Assembly (NCBI GenBank): GCA_029851415.1 | Contig: CM056744.1 | Location: 91,375,907 to 91,439,906, forward strand | Reading direction: 5' to 3' | Length of the DNA stretch: 64,000 bases | DNA from: Eretmocerus hayati | Lineage: Eukaryota; Arthropoda; Insecta; Hymenoptera; Aphelinidae | In this document: one piece after another, positions 1 through 12,884 of the stretch | Position numbering within the stretch: the first letter of the stretch is position 1 | Layout: the number at the start of each line of letters is the position of its first letter | The notes under the pieces: model-generated | What the model saw: only the letters and a program-made list of their open reading frames with translations | Told to the model about the DNA's origin: nothing | Database searches by the model: none | Translations under genes and position numbers: made by a program

Positions 1-516
1 CACGTAAAAATTCTGTTTTAATCGAGATTGCACAGCTGATAGGTCCACAATGTGCTATGGCTCAAATGCATATAAATCTATATTGTGAACTTACCAACAG
101 TCTCGAATACTCTTTCATGAACTTTCCATGTTAGATAGTCACAATCATCCACTTATGGTACAGACTTTGCACATCCGATCAAAGCCACAGTGAATATGAG
201 CCGTCAAAGTGAACGTGCTTTCAAACGAATTCCAATACATTGATTTGAGAAACGTTTTCATCGTTCGACAATAACACTCATTGAATTGTATCAATCAACT
301 TGTCCCGGATGCTTTACTTCCAGTCACGTCACGCAATATGCTCATCGTCATACTTGGGGCCTGTTTCCTCATGAGTAACTCATTTGCCACCGTGTATCCT
401 AAAAAGTACTAGCTTGCATCGAATTTTTTTCGTGCGATGATATTTGGTTCATTATCTCCAATCAGATACCTCTGAATCGCATTTCATTGATACACTCAGA
501 TTCCATAATCCGTAGT
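1..516. other. upstream region of lipase gene, no feature seen
   Basis: AT-rich sequence with no long reading frame or recognisable RNA gene. It lies directly upstream of the lipase signal-peptide exon, so the promoter and 5'UTR are presumably here, but I could not place a TATA box or start site with confidence. Confidence 0.4.
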
Positions 517-3500
517 ATGATATCAATTTTTCTCGCTCTAATCGTAATTTCGTGCGTCAAGAAAATTCATGCGGATGAAAGTTTGACCAGCATAGACAGC
601 GGTGGCGCCCTTCAAAACGATAGTCGACAAACAGATCTTGACTTTGTGAGTTGAACTTCTTTTCACTATTTGATTATGACCGTATAATTGGCCCGTCTGT
701 TCTTCGGATATTGAAAACAATCTTTCCCTAATGTACACGTATAGAGAAGCAAAGAAAATGCACCTTAGCAAGCTCTAGAAGGGTGTCTTTGCTCAAAATT
801 TATTATAGAATCGGTCAAACTCTGCTTATACATAGCAACTAGCAACCCTAAAAATATGCCTATATCTCGTTATAGGCGTATCTAGCCTCATGAGGTCTTC
901 GGTACTGTTTTCAGCATATGAAAATACACCTGTAAGAGATTATAAATTGAGCAGGTTTCTGTTCAACCATAAAGACAAGCTCCGTCAATTGAATGAATTT
1001 GGAATATTTCAAAAAAAAAAGGAGAGAAGCGTTATTCTAGAGAAATTTTGCCATTAAAAAAAAATTCTGACGCTTGGGGGCGAAATGAGCTACGGATTTG
1101 GTATCTACGTCAAAAATTCTACAAGTAGAGCAGAGTCTGGGGAGTGTTGATTACAAACCTAAGGTCTTTTTGAACAGTGGTATCTCAAAAACACCCGATG
1201 TGAAGCGCATTGGGGCGAATAAAACTTCTCAGTGAGCATAGATGCTTGATTCAGAGTAAACTTGATTTTGAGAGCCAGGTTTCTGAATTTCAAGTTGACA
1301 ATCAGTTGAGATTACCTACTAAAAAGTCTATAGAAGGGAGTCTGTAGTGTTTCTGTGATTTGTATGGCCCAAGTACGAATGAAATCATCATCTTACCGTT
1401 ATGACACAAGCGTAACCTGTGATAGACGTGAAGGAGCACTCACTTCATTTTATCTCATTTTATTCTCATTTTCATTCTTTCAAATCTTCTTTCTTTTCGA
1501 GTCATAACCAGAATTCCTGTCCATGGGTCATTTTTTACTCTCCCCCATTAGAATTAAAATTATTAATTGACTAGTCACCAATGTGATGCTCGTAACCTTG
1601 ACCAAATTGAAATCTATATGTATGTATCTTTATAAGACTGTCTCGTATTTTACCTACGGGGGAATAAAGGATCCATTCATTCATTCATTTATTCATTCAT
1701 TCATTCATTTCATTAAACTTAACCCTGGTAGAAATTTACTTCGATGTAACACATTAATAGACATAAAATGGCTATTTTTGGCCAATTTTGGCTGAAAATG
1801 GCCATTTTATGGCTAATAATGTGTTACATTAGGATGAATTTCTACCAGGGTAAGCTCCTGCAAAAAAAGTATTCAACTGTTCGAAAAAGAACAAACTGTA
1901 GGACATAAGTTTATGACTCTGGTATCATCATTGTCATGTATTGATTCGCTTTACGATTCTTTTCATCTATAAATGAATCTGACAAAAAATTTTGAAACCA
2001 AATGCAGGTAGGATTGGTTGGGCGTTATGGCTACTACGCTGAAAAGCATCTTGTGCAATCTGACGATGGCTATCAATTGCAAATTCATCGTATTCCTGGA
2101 AGCCCAGGCCAACCAAAGCGACCTGGAAAGAAAGTAATTTTTCTGCAGCACGGAATGTTTGCCTCCTCTGCAACTTTTGTGTACGGTGGTCCTGATCGAA
2201 ATTTTGGTAAATGGTTTTATCTTATTTCAAAAGTATTGACCGTGCTAGAGTGATATAATGTATTGGGATTGCTTGATTTAAAATGAAATTTCTCGAAAGA
2301 AGACATATTTTGAATCTAGAGTTACCTACTCCAAGTCTACCCACTTTCATCATCACCAGTTGATTCAAATGATGTTTTATAATGGAATTAATTTGTGTTA
2401 GAAATTTATCTGTAATGTTTCTTTTTATTTCAGCGTATATGTTAGTCGATGCTGGATACGACGTATGGTTTGGAAATGCTAGGGGAAACACGTATGGCAG
2501 GTCTCACATTGAATTGTCCCCCGACAATGATGAAAAATTTTGGGATTTCAGGTACAAAATATAGCCAGAACTATTAAGGAACTAAACGTGTCATGAATAT
2601 TTTCAAATGAAAAATTCTCGATGCCCACTCTGTGGATTGAAATTATATCTAACAAGTATTTTTTCAGCTTTCACGAAATAGCTGTCTTCGACGTTGCTGC
2701 TGAAGTAGATTACGTTCTGAATTCAACAAAAAAATCATCGCTCATCTACATTGGACACTCGATGGGTACAGCAATAAGTTTGATTTTGCTATCCGTAAAA
2801 CCAGATTATAATAGCAAGATACATCTTGTAATAAACTTGGCTCCAGTTGGTAATTGGAAAAATTTTGGTAGCCCGATGGCGTTCATCAGGAGTAGTGGAA
2901 TATTTCTCAAGGTGCGCACAGATTATTTGCAGAGTTCTGAAGATCAGATTTTCACTTTTTATTTCAAATTTTTGAACACCATACTGGTGATCCTGATTTC
3001 ACTCTAATAACTGAATCTTCACAACTTAGGCACTTTTATGGAGATATGGCATCAAAGAGCTGTTCCCTCGATCGCAAGCAACTGCAGATTTCTTGAACAG
3101 AACATGCCGTAGAAGCCAGAGACTTCGGGAAATGTGTTTATACACTTTAGGATTTGATCAAAATATAAGTGATATTGTGAGTGTTTGAACTTTGCAAACT
3201 TTTATATGGAATTCATATGAATCAATGTATAGAATCAAACGATTTTGAAGATAACCATGTACATTCTCTAACTTCACGATTCGCATTTCAGGATCCAGTG
3301 ATGGAAAGTTTTTATCATTTTCCAGCAGGAACTTCCAGCCGAACTTTTTATCACTTCCACCAGAATATGCTTGCAGGTATTTGCTTGCATTTTAAGCGTA
3401 AACGCAATCAACCCAATAAAATTTAGGAAGAATTGTTAATATTCAAAGTTATAAGGCTTGCAAAGACTTGGAAACTCAACAGTCATGTCCTCAATGTTAC

Positions 3501-4708
3501 ATTTTTATTCAATTTCATTCCACTATCTTTTGCTTGCAACCAATTGTATTAGAATTGTTCCTGCGTGCACATATTTTCCTAAGATTGTGCATTCGATTTA
3601 CATAAAGAGAATAGCGTAGTCAAGAGTTATGAATGTTTTGCTTTGCTCAGGAAAATTGCAGATGTACGACTACGGAACAATAGGAAACTTGGCGCATTAC
3701 GGTCGATTAAGCCCCCCAGTGTATAATTTACAAAATATCGAGACACCGATTGTCATGATTTACAGTAAGGGAGACAAAATTGCCGCACCCGAGGTGAGCC
3801 TCGCAACAATTATAACTCTGATATAAAAAAATTGTAAGAATGAATTCAGATGTATAGATTCAAATTCGCATGATAAGATCTCATATAACACGCTTTCGAG
3901 TCGATAGGTAATTGATGAGTTCCTTCCACATTTGTACTAAAGTAATGATCACCTGAACTAATTGTAAGTTAGTACTTGGTCAGAATGATCGATCTTGACT
4001 TTATCGCTAGCAGGAATTTTGAATGATGTGGGTGATGTGAATTGGCCTTTCATTGTCAGAGGAAATTCTTAAAATCAGACCATCCGTCTGAAATTTAACA
4101 TTACAAAGTTAAGGGGTTTGTTGTGATTCGGTGCGATTTTTATCTGATTTTCAGAATTTGCTCTTACAGTGTTGAGATCTATTTGATCAGCAATCAATAT
4201 ATTAGAATGTTCCTTACCCAATATTTTTATATTTTTTATAGACTTCTTCACCTTCTAGAGGGTCTCCCTACGTAGGAAAAGAAATTAGTCAACCCCCCTC
4301 TGTAGAGCAACTTTTAGTGACTTTTAAGCCAAATTATTTCCCCAAATATTAGCCTTATCTGCACATGCACGTCGTCGAATGTCTCTGAAAGTATTTTTAA
4401 CTGATAGCTGCCAAAATTTCCTTTAAAACGACTCCTTGATGAGACCAATTTGATGCACTACAGCCAGGATGACTAAAATGGCTCTACAGGGGTGGCGGGG
4501 AGTTTGGAAATTCTTTTGTGCCTTTACTCGAAGTTGTCACTTTCATTTCTGGTCATGGAGAGATCCTCTAGGAGATAAGAGAGTTTATAAAAAAGTATTG
4601 GAAGTATTGGGAAATAACGGACACCCTCACGGACACCCTAATATACATGTCAGGACGATCAAAATCTCAATCACCAGGCCTTTTAGGCTAGGAGTTGTCG
4701 GAGACTAA
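517..4708 (+). CDS. secreted acid lipase (lysosomal acid lipase / gastric lipase family), 8 exons, last exon doubtful
   Basis: An alpha/beta-hydrolase lipase expected to hydrolyse neutral lipid esters in the lysosome, gut or outside the cell. Proposed exons: 517-645, 2008-2206, 2434-2551, 2668-2911, 3030-3176, 3292-3376, 3651-3793 and tentatively 4490-4708. All internal junctions have AG/GT, and the phases agree, giving 355 codons over the first seven exons. Exon 1 starts with a hydrophobic signal peptide ([13 protein letters not shown]). Exon 2 carries the family N-terminal motif ([19 protein letters not shown]) and the oxyanion region (FLQHGMFAS). Exon 3 has [16 protein letters not shown]. 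Exon 4 has the nucleophile GHSMG. Exon 6 has [17 protein letters not shown]. Exon 7 has [21 protein letters not shown] with the acid region. The catalytic His probably lies in [10 protein letters not shown] of the last exon. The exon model is mine and untested; the family call is secure. Confidence 0.85.
1664..1712 (+). repeat. LINE 3' tail with (TTCA)n microsatellite
   Basis: GGAATAAAGGATC followed by repeated ATTC units has the form of a non-LTR retrotransposon 3' end: a polyadenylation-like AATAAA followed by a tetranucleotide tail. Only the extreme 3' end is recognisable and no coding sequence is left upstream. Confidence 0.5.
1723..1850. mobile_element. short MITE, PIF/Harbinger-like (TAA target duplication)
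   Basis: A 128-bp element with terminal inverted repeats CCCTGGTAGAAATT / TTCTACCAGGG and further pairing inside (GTAACACATTA with TAATGTGTTAC). It is flanked by TAA on both sides, the 3-bp duplication typical of PIF/Harbinger. It sits inside intron 1 of the lipase gene. The CTGGTA terminus is shared with the larger element at 54675-55437. Confidence 0.65.
4468..4708 (+). pseudogene. terminal exon of the lipase, apparently frame-disrupted
   Basis: In this family the last exon begins just after the acid loop and carries the catalytic His. The best acceptor by context is CAG before GATGAC at 4468, but in the required phase it meets TAA after two codons. In the next frame the sequence reads KWLYRG then SFVPLLEV, which resembles the expected sequence, and the frame then changes again before [10 protein letters not shown] and [10 protein letters not shown] downstream acceptor (CTACAG ending at 4489) restores an open frame through the His motif to a stop at 4706-4708, but it replaces about 20 residues and leaves a tail of about 30 residues beyond the usual end. 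The gene may therefore be newly broken, alternatively spliced, or affected by sequencing indels. Confidence 0.5.
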
Positions 4709-6073
4709 CTCTACAGATTCCTACCCTGAAGAGCCGGATCTGTCAAAGAAAGTTGAAACGCACCGGCATTTCAAGCGTAGAGTCAAACAATTTTTCGTTT
4801 CTCATCTCAGATCATTTGTATAAGTTTCCATCAAAATCTTTCAAGCTGTGACCTCGCATTCACCATGGCCTTGAAGGTACCTACTTCGAATTGGAGTAAA
4901 GTCAATATCAATCTGTGTAAAAATCAGCAGATCTGCTGAAGAACTGGCTTACAAAAGTTGACTCACGCCATCCACATCATTTCAAGGAATGATCGGATAA
5001 ACTCTGCTTTCTCTAGGATTCAACGGATTTAGTAGGAGTCCTGAAGAACGCCCGAGCCGAATGTGTTACAGACGATAATTTTGGTCATTTTGATTTCATA
5101 ATGACAAAAAATATGAGGAGTACACTGTACGATCGCATCATTGAAATTATTGAAGAGTTTTCAGATTGACTGCAGCTGATTATTTACTGTCCGATTTACA
5201 GGGGTGAGGCTATTCAAAATTCTTCATGATATTTGTATACTCGTTGTCATATTTCCAGATCGACAAATGAATAAGCGATTCAATGAGACGTCCCCTTGTT
5301 TGTTGAGATCAATCGATTGTATAATTACATTTGTGAATCACAACTACCACTTATTAGCCACGATCAAATTAGTTATATTCAGAGAATTTTTGATTCTTCT
5401 CTACGAGGACCTCCACAGTTTTGTGAATAGATTTTGAGGTCAGAATGGGATCAACGGCTATTCAATTAGAAGCCTATATCCATATCAAAATTGGAGAATG
5501 ATTTGGTCGTTGGATCCAAATTTCTTTGTCTTATCCTCATCAGATCTGGATTACTTGGTATTCAAATATCTAAAACAAATCGTTTTTCGATTCTGCGAGT
5601 AAGGATTTTTTTTAGGTGTTTCATGATTGAACAGGCCGCCGTGACTCTCCTCATCCATTGAGTCAGCCGATTCAATTCATTGGTCCATCTCGTTGAAAAA
5701 AATATCTCAGAATATTTAGATCGATTTGGTATGGTATTTCTGGCCCCATCGCCGATCACGTAGCATACAAAAGAAATCATCTCACAGCGAGTAAAGATGG
5801 CTTATCGTCACTTTTTTTTTACTCACAGATTGTTGTTCAGTCACCTCAGGTGATAAAAGTATGCAAATAGTAGATTGGAATTTTCGCAACAGATGAGGTA
5901 CTGCATTGTTTTACAAAGATCATATTTTTGTTGATGATTCATCGGAAAGATTGAAAATATCGTTCTTTTATAAATTTTTGTTTTTTGGATTTCAGTTGAA
6001 ATTTTGTATAAATGTAGATTTTGTCAGATATAAAGCACTTAACATTTTTACGAAGTCCACCATACTTGTCAAA
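4709..6073. other. intergenic, nothing identified
   Basis: Between the lipase and the first helical-peptide gene. Only short uninformative reading frames are present, and none has a recognisable domain, signal peptide or convincing splice context. Confidence 0.4.
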
Positions 6074-7302
6074 ATGTACTTTAAGCTCTTGATCTTTGTG
6101 TTGTTGGGTGGAACCCTCGTCCTGGTAATATTTGCTAGAAACATTGAGTAACTCATTTTAATCGTCGCGTAGAAATGCTGTCGCACCAGCGTTTGCTCAT
6201 TCCATAGCGATGTTGAAAGATCAGAAAGTAATAATTGATTATCATTTTGAAATTCTTACAGGCTCACCCGAAACATGAGAGAAATCCCAAGAATCTTCAG
6301 GTAAGAAACGGACAGTACACTTCTGAAATGTTGAATAAATCTGCTCAGGCAGAATGGGACCTGTAGTGTTCTATGTATGAAGAATTCATGTACCGTGGGT
6401 CCTTTTTTGTATAATTGAGATCAATTTTTTTCCGATTGGACCCATTTGAGGGGCAAGACTCTCAGTCCCGGATGTCTAGTGGGCGAAATTTTTGTAACAG
6501 TCAACATTCTGTAATGACTTCCGATAAAATCATCTAAAATAGTCATTTGCGATTCTGAGCATACAAGAATTTTATTGAGCACGCACAACGCTTCCATCTC
6601 AAAATCCCGATGGTCTACCACTTTTGATTTTGTCATTTTCCTTCGGATTATTCATATCTAACCTTCGTATCTTGAACTCTTTTTAAGAGTAAATCAATTA
6701 CATAGTAGATAACATGTTATCAAAATATGATTCATTGTACAGAATTCATTCAATTATAGTCTAATTTTTTCAAAACTATAATAATCTGAACACAAAAATT
6801 GAATTCGTCTGATTTTCCTTAAAAATTGAATGAAGATTTATACTCTTAGGCAGATGAGGTGGTACTGAGATCCACTTTTCTGGAAAAAGTAGATGAATTC
6901 TTACAAAAACTTATTGGGATTGCTAAAAAACTCATTGGAGCAGCTAAGAGACAATGTGAAAAATTGGTGAAGCTCTACATCGAGTTTAAAGAAAAGGCCA
7001 AAACAGAGATTCGTGAGCTCATAGCCAAGCTAACGAACCGTTTGGTAGAAGCCAAAGATAATGGTCAAATAAAGTATGAGCAAGTGAAAGAGGAAGTTGT
7101 GAGTACTTTAAAAGAAAAAGAAAAGAAAGTCGAGATTGGGCTGAAAGAAATTCAAGAAAAAATCAAGACTCAAGTTGATGAAATGCTGGATAAGGCACCA
7201 CGTATTGATGTAACTGCTAAAGTTGTTGCTGAAGAAGTTCAGACATCAGATCCATTGATTACTCCAGGGCCTTCGAACGATGAATTTCGAGTTCGGAATT
7301 GA
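6074..7302 (+). CDS. small secreted amphipathic-helix protein A (three exons)
   Basis: Proposed exons 6074-6124 (51 nt), 6262-6300 (39 nt) and 6850-7302 (453 nt), all joined in phase 0, giving 180 aa. Exon 1 is exactly a signal peptide (MYFKLLIFVLLGGTLVL). Exon 2 begins with Ala (GCT), so signal cleavage falls near the exon junction. Exon 3 encodes a long Lys/Glu-rich amphipathic helix, probably coiled coil, with spaced Leu/Ile/Val, ending in a short polar tail. Splice sites are GTAATA, ACAG/GTAAGA and CTCTTAG. AATAAA-like signals follow at about 7322 and 7382. It is a tandem paralogue of the gene at 8844-10409: both contain EAK-x2-G-x2-KYE-x-V with the same spacing. I recognise no named family; an apolipoprotein-like or effector role is only a guess. 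The exon model is consistent but lacks transcript support. Confidence 0.7.
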
Positions 7303-8843
7303 AGAATGATATTGTACATGGAATAAACAAACGAATTGAAAGGATATGTATGATATCCTTTTATGAGATGATAATCAAATCGAATAAATTTTAGAATAAA
7401 AACGAGATCATCACTGAAAATATCGCAATTGTTGACCATGAATCATTGTAATATGAAAACCCTTTTCCCTACTATCGATTAAATATTCCGAGCACGGCAT
7501 TGCTGAAGAAATATTGCATGAAAATATGTCTAGATGAGGTTAGTAACTTCATTAACGAATTCCATGAGATACTTGACAACGTTCGTAAACAGGAGCAAAA
7601 TAAGAACAATTCATAGCATTATTCAAGTCAGCTAGGTCATTTTGATCATCTTGTTTGCATCCCAGTGGTCATCCATGACTAAATGATAAGTCTGCAAAAA
7701 AGTGAATCGTTAGCACGATTTTCGATGGCTCAGGGGTTGAACAAGAGTTTTTTTCCAAGTCAAAGGAAAGCGCTAGTCTAATTTTAGGACCTAGGCCAAA
7801 TCGTAAATAAATATAGTTGTTTGAGAATGCAATAGTCCGTCGGGAGCAAGCACGCTCAGTTCGCACGATATGATAGCTTATTTTCTTATTTTCCTCGTTT
7901 CACTCGGGAGATGAGTCCTGAACGCCCTAAATGAGCTTGCGGACCCAGAATATTCATGATTTTTCATTGAAATCTGAAGTAGCGTTTGAAAGCGGCCCTT
8001 TTAGGTTAGAGTGATGAAAAAACTCGTATAACTCAAAATACAAAAAAATCGACAGATGACGAGTAGCTCAATTTGTTGAAATTGAAACCATTTCGTTATC
8101 CATGATAGTTTTCCGCCTGAAATAGCAGAAGTATTCAGCTTAGAAAAATTTCACGAATTCGAACAAAAATGCTCCATAAAGACGCATGAGGTCAACCTCA
8201 CAATCAATCCTGCTATCTCACACGGTTAGACCAAAAGTTTACTCAAAAATCACAGAAAACGTAAAGATACGAGTAGAATGAGAGTTGCTGAAATATCTCC
8301 CATTGACCTTTACTCATCAAAAGAGGATAAGAATCTACATGTATTTGGAAGCAAAGCTGCTTATGATTGTAATAGATGATTATTTTACCCGATATCATAG
8401 AAAACCATCGTAACAACTCAACGGTGGTGGTCGATATTTCTACGGAGAAAGAGCTATTTGATTCCCAATCTCTTTATGCAGCTTGGATCCACATACAAAA
8501 TTGTTTCGCCAGTGCGTTTGGAAAAACTGATGGAGCAAACTCAAATTCTATTATTCTAACCGATATCAATGAGATTGCCCCATATGGTAAAACAACGAAT
8601 ACTCAAGTTCTTGAATAAAAGGCAACCGAGGTCTTTTTATGAATACATTGACAACTGTCAGAGAAAAAGAGCCAGATTATTGTTCTAATATTGACAATGA
8701 GATAATGAGATAATAATATTAAGAGAGTATAAATCAATTTTAAAGCTCCTCACATGATTATTCAATCTGAGATTCAATATATAAGTGCTTGCTACCGAAT
8801 TTACGAAAACCTTGTCGACTTTTCACGAAAGCAAAATCTGGCC
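7303..8843. other. intergenic between the two helical-protein genes
   Basis: No gene recognised. An 80-codon open frame at 8376-8618 (starts MIILPDIIENHRNNS) has no signal peptide, domain or splice context that I can defend, and I do not call it. Confidence 0.4.
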
Positions 8844-10409
8844 ATGAATACCATCGTCATTTTCATCAGCCTTCTAGGTGGTGTGCTAGTTTCGGTAAGT
8901 CTTACTTTGGTCAAACCATTTCCACTCGCTGTAGTTGTCAGTCAAGTACTCTAATAATCAATAGCCCTTATCTCACGCTCGCTGACAATGACAGATATAC
9001 CAGAATTAATTTAATTTATCAATATATGTTTTATTCGTTCAAATTTGACGGGTGAAATGTTGGAATTTCAAATTACTCGGTTATAGTCCACGAGCCGCAC
9101 TATCCACAACTCATTGGCCCTCTAAAGCAAAAAACTTAAAGTGCTAAGAAATAATTGGATGTGAGTTCTTCGCTTTATTCCATGGTAGAGTGGAATAAGT
9201 GCGCCAATTCAAATCCGCGATCCCTCCATTTTTGCCTCATTCATGTTTAGTTGTCCCAAAATCAACTTGAAAAAAAAAAAAGAAAAACCAGAAAATGATT
9301 CTGGACGGGTTTCGGCTACGACTTCAAATAAAAAAAAAATTGAGAATCGTCGAGCCGAAGTCTTTCGAAGTGAAAAAAGTCATTCTCATCATTAGAGGTA
9401 TGAAAGAGATTTGGGGCAAGGACATTAAATACATGTTTTCTAGATTCACATAAGATGGCGAATGGAAAGCTAAGGGCAAGTCGGGCCCATTCCTCATGAG
9501 GGATGGATTATTGTTGTAAGCGAATCAGATACGCTTAAGCTAAATTCAGATTTTCTTCATCGTAGGCTGATGACTCTGTTCAAGTAATCTCCAACAAAGT
9601 GGGAGCCCCATCCTCTGGTGTAAGTATGATTGACAAATCAGAAGTTCTGAAATATACTCGTAATAGGATTGATAACTATGTGTAATGAGACACTCTTTCT
9701 AATTTTTAAGTTTTATTTCAATCTTAACGAAATTTTTTCGACTATATCACATAGGCTTATGAGAGTACATATCTTATTATTTTGAGTCAAAAATTTAGGT
9801 TGAAATCAAAGACGAATCATATGCTCATAAACTACTATTGTATGATCATTTCGAGGATTGGTTCAAGTATTCTATTGCAGTTTCTCCCAAAATGACTCAG
9901 CTATGGATATTCCATAGCATTTGACGATCACTACCACATATGATTCAGCCTATATTTCGAGACATATGCTTAGGAAGAAATTTTTTTACCCAGTTCATCA
10001 AATGGATTACGAGGCTCTCATGAAATAGATTCATCAAAAATTTAATCTGAATCCGCAGACAATCGACGATGGCTTCCTCAGAGGTGATTTTCAACCCATC
10101 TTCAATGCTTTCATGAAAAATCTCGATAAAACTATCAAAAGTTTGTCTGGTAAAGCTAAAGAGAGACTGATAGAATTCAAGAAGCAATTTTTGGATTTGA
10201 AAGTAAAAGTGGAGACTGAGCTTCAGACTTTGAGGAAAAATTTAATTCAACGTCTGCACGAGGCTAAAAATTTAGGTAAAGACAAGTATGAAGAGGTCCG
10301 ACACCAAGTTGCAGAAGATTTAAAACAGAAAAAGGTCGAGTGGAGAGACAAGATATTGAAACTTCAACAAGAAATCACAAAATTCCTCAGGGAGATGAAG
10401 ATTCACTGA
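8844..10409 (+). CDS. small secreted amphipathic-helix protein B (three exons), paralogue of A
   Basis: Proposed exons 8844-8894 (51 nt), 9566-9619 (54 nt) and 10059-10409 (351 nt), all phase 0, giving 151 aa. Exon 1 is a 17-residue signal peptide (MNTIVIFISLLGGVLVS) ending at GTAAGT, the same length as exon 1 of gene A and sharing the LLGG-x-LV pattern. Exon 2 again opens with GCT and encodes ADDSVQVISNKVGAPSSG. Exon 3 encodes a charged amphipathic helix (LIEFKKQFLDLKVKVETEL, then EAKNLGKDKYEEV). The acceptor of exon 3 is the weak point: CCGCAG ending at 10058 keeps phase, while CCTCAG ending at 10080 looks stronger but needs a different phase. The paralogy to gene A is clear; the function is unknown. 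Confidence 0.65.
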
Positions 10410-11142
10410 ACATTTCCCAGTGGTATACAGATTGAGAGCCTGTGGCAAATATAAAATGAAATTAATCATTCTTGAAAATATGTGTAGTTCTTATTTTACC
10501 TTACAGAATTGTATATCTGCAATATCTCAAAAATCAATACCGAATATTTCTTGTTGTGTACAGATTATATATCTTGGTGAACTCGTAACAATATTTGAGA
10601 AAAAAAAAAATCTAACGCCCATGTCCAAAAAAAGCTAAAAACCAACATTTCATATCATCTCAACGTACTTTTATTGACCATGTCCACTGTCGTCGAAATA
10701 CGAATATCGATCACAAAATCTGATGATTCACAATCAACTATCCTATCATAATGATTACCACCTAGGACCTTTTGGTCTAAAGCTGTCAAACCGAATGAGC
10801 AACGTCAGAGTTGCGCAATCAATTACTGAGCAGTGTTTTGTATACGTCTCAAAGAGCAGGTTTGGACTTGGATGCACATAAAACGGATAATAAATTTCAC
10901 TACCTGAATGTATGAGTACTTTTCTAACATTTTCACATAATGAAATACGAACTTCATTTTTGGAGTGGGCGAAGAGTAGTTGTAGCTGATATACTCCGAA
11001 TTTTCAGCACTTGCTGATGATACTTTATGTTTTTGGACTTTACTTTTGATTTTCAAATTCACGAAGTGTGTCCCAGATCTGGGCCTCGAATTATCTCTAA
11101 ACTTCGGAAATAGTCTACTCTTAGCACCAAAAGAAGATATCC
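10410..11142. other. intergenic, nothing identified
   Basis: 3' flank of gene B followed by unassigned AT-rich sequence. No coding or repeat feature supported. Confidence 0.35.
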
Positions 11143-11210
11143 CAATTGATTGATTGATTGATTGATTTGACTTTATTCGACCTTGGGGTAGAACCCCGTC
11201 TGGTGTGATC
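11143..11210 (-). repeat. LINE 3' end, reverse orientation, (AATC)n tail
   Basis: Read on the - strand, this is CGAATAAAGTCAAATC followed by AATC repeats, the usual shape of a non-LTR retrotransposon 3' terminus. The following sequence (CCTTGGGGTAGAACCCCG on +) can form a short hairpin. No linked reverse transcriptase is left. Confidence 0.5.
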
Positions 11211-12448
11211 GAAGAACAACAATAAAATACAAAATGGATACCTTATTCTAAGAGAAAAACAATCGAGAGTTTTGTATACATAAATAACATAATCTCAATC
11301 CAGTAGGCAGAGTACGTGATTCCAGTGCAATTTTTTATAGTTTCGCGCTACATTTAACTGTTCGTAAATACTAGGGTAGTTTCATTTGACTTTTTACATT
11401 GCATCACATTATGAATATTCAATAATATCTACTTAGTTCTAACTATTTACATTTCACAAACGCACTGAACACGATTATTATTATATTAAGAGACACAAGG
11501 TGCCTATTCCCCCACGGAATCCCTATATCAGGGTTGCCAACATAAAATCGAATCAGTGTTGCCAACTTGACGGCACGAAAAGTCCCTAGACCAGGTCAAA
11601 TGTCCCTAGATTTTTCCGCGATGTATAGAACACGTGTTTGAGTGTCGTTTACGTATTTTTGACGTATTTTTGAGTTTTTTATATGTATTTCCGATTTAGT
11701 TTATATGTATTTATACGTTGATATTATATATTCGATTTGCTGCTAATTCTTGCCGTGAAGACGGTCGCTGATCGGTCTCACGGAGCCCTTTCGAACACTG
11801 CCCAAGCTTCCGAATCCGTTGGCGAAGGTTAGGAGCAATCGATTTTTATGTGTTTCGTTTATCTATTTTCGTATTAAGTGCATGCTGGGAGTCATTTTAT
11901 GGCGTATTTTAGTGAAGCGTATTAGAAAATTCGAGACACCGCCATTTTCAACATCGAAGGTAGCCGAGTAACTTTTTACGGTTGACAAGGCCGCCTCACT
12001 CTCAGATGTGAATTAATTTTGGTGTTCGAGTTAGCTTTATTTAATGGTTTTCATTTTAATTTTTTGTTAGAGATAGATCGATCCGCATGAGTATTGGTTG
12101 ATTTCGAATGAAATAAGTGATAGAGTGACGATGAAGTCGAATCGTACTGACAAAGTGATGGAATGTTAAAGATCGAGAGGTTGTTATTTCGTTGATTTTG
12201 AATATATGATACATACGAATGGATTTCAAATTTTTGGAACTTTTTTGAATGAATTCGAGGAATTTTTTATTTGACTTTGAAGATGATGATTTTCGTATTT
12301 CTACTCATACCGAGTGTGAACCTACGTAATACTTTGGAGTTTTTGAATTTATTTCTATTTGGAGGAGAAATTAAACGTTCTTCTGAAATTCGAACTTATG
12401 AAAATATGAAAAGAGAAACGGTTCACGTCTATCTCGCATGCTGATATT
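11211..12448. other. unassigned region upstream of the 115-nt exon array
   Basis: Contains a locally GC-richer stretch at about 11750-11840 ending GGCGAAG followed by GTTAGG. This could be a first exon for the + strand array downstream, but there is no open frame or promoter motif to support it. Otherwise nothing seen. Confidence 0.25.
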
Positions 12449-12884
12449 AGAGGACGTCATTTCATATGGGGGAGTGGTTGAGAGAATTCTTTTGATCAGT
12501 TTATGATTCAAGTGATTTTCATAAGATTTAGGGATAGATAATTGACATTGAGGAACGGTATCGTATAGAGTATTAGAAATGACTTTTGTAAATGAATCCA
12601 ATATCACTCGCTTGATGCAATCGTGAAGGGAAAATTGAATTGATGCATTGTTATGGTTTTTGCTACGCGATCATCAAGATTAATTATTGGGAATTCATTC
12701 AACAGGGAAGTTCTTTGTTTTCATATTGAGCATTTATGTCGCAAGATTTGAATTTTTGAGAAGTCTCTGATTGGATGGAATGACATCGATATTCATCATC
12801 CTCGTTTTGTGTTTATGATGTGAAATTGAGTTGAAACTGGGGAGTGTTTTATGTTCAGAGTGAAAATGTAACTCTTCATCACAG

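Larger units (their letters stand above)
646..2007 (+). other. lipase intron 1 with two transposon remnants
   Basis: This 1.36-kb intron separates the signal-peptide exon from the rest of the lipase. It holds a LINE-type 3' tail (about 1664-1712) and a small MITE (1723-1850), described separately. Donor GTGAGT at 646 and acceptor GCAG ending at 2007. Confidence 0.6.
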
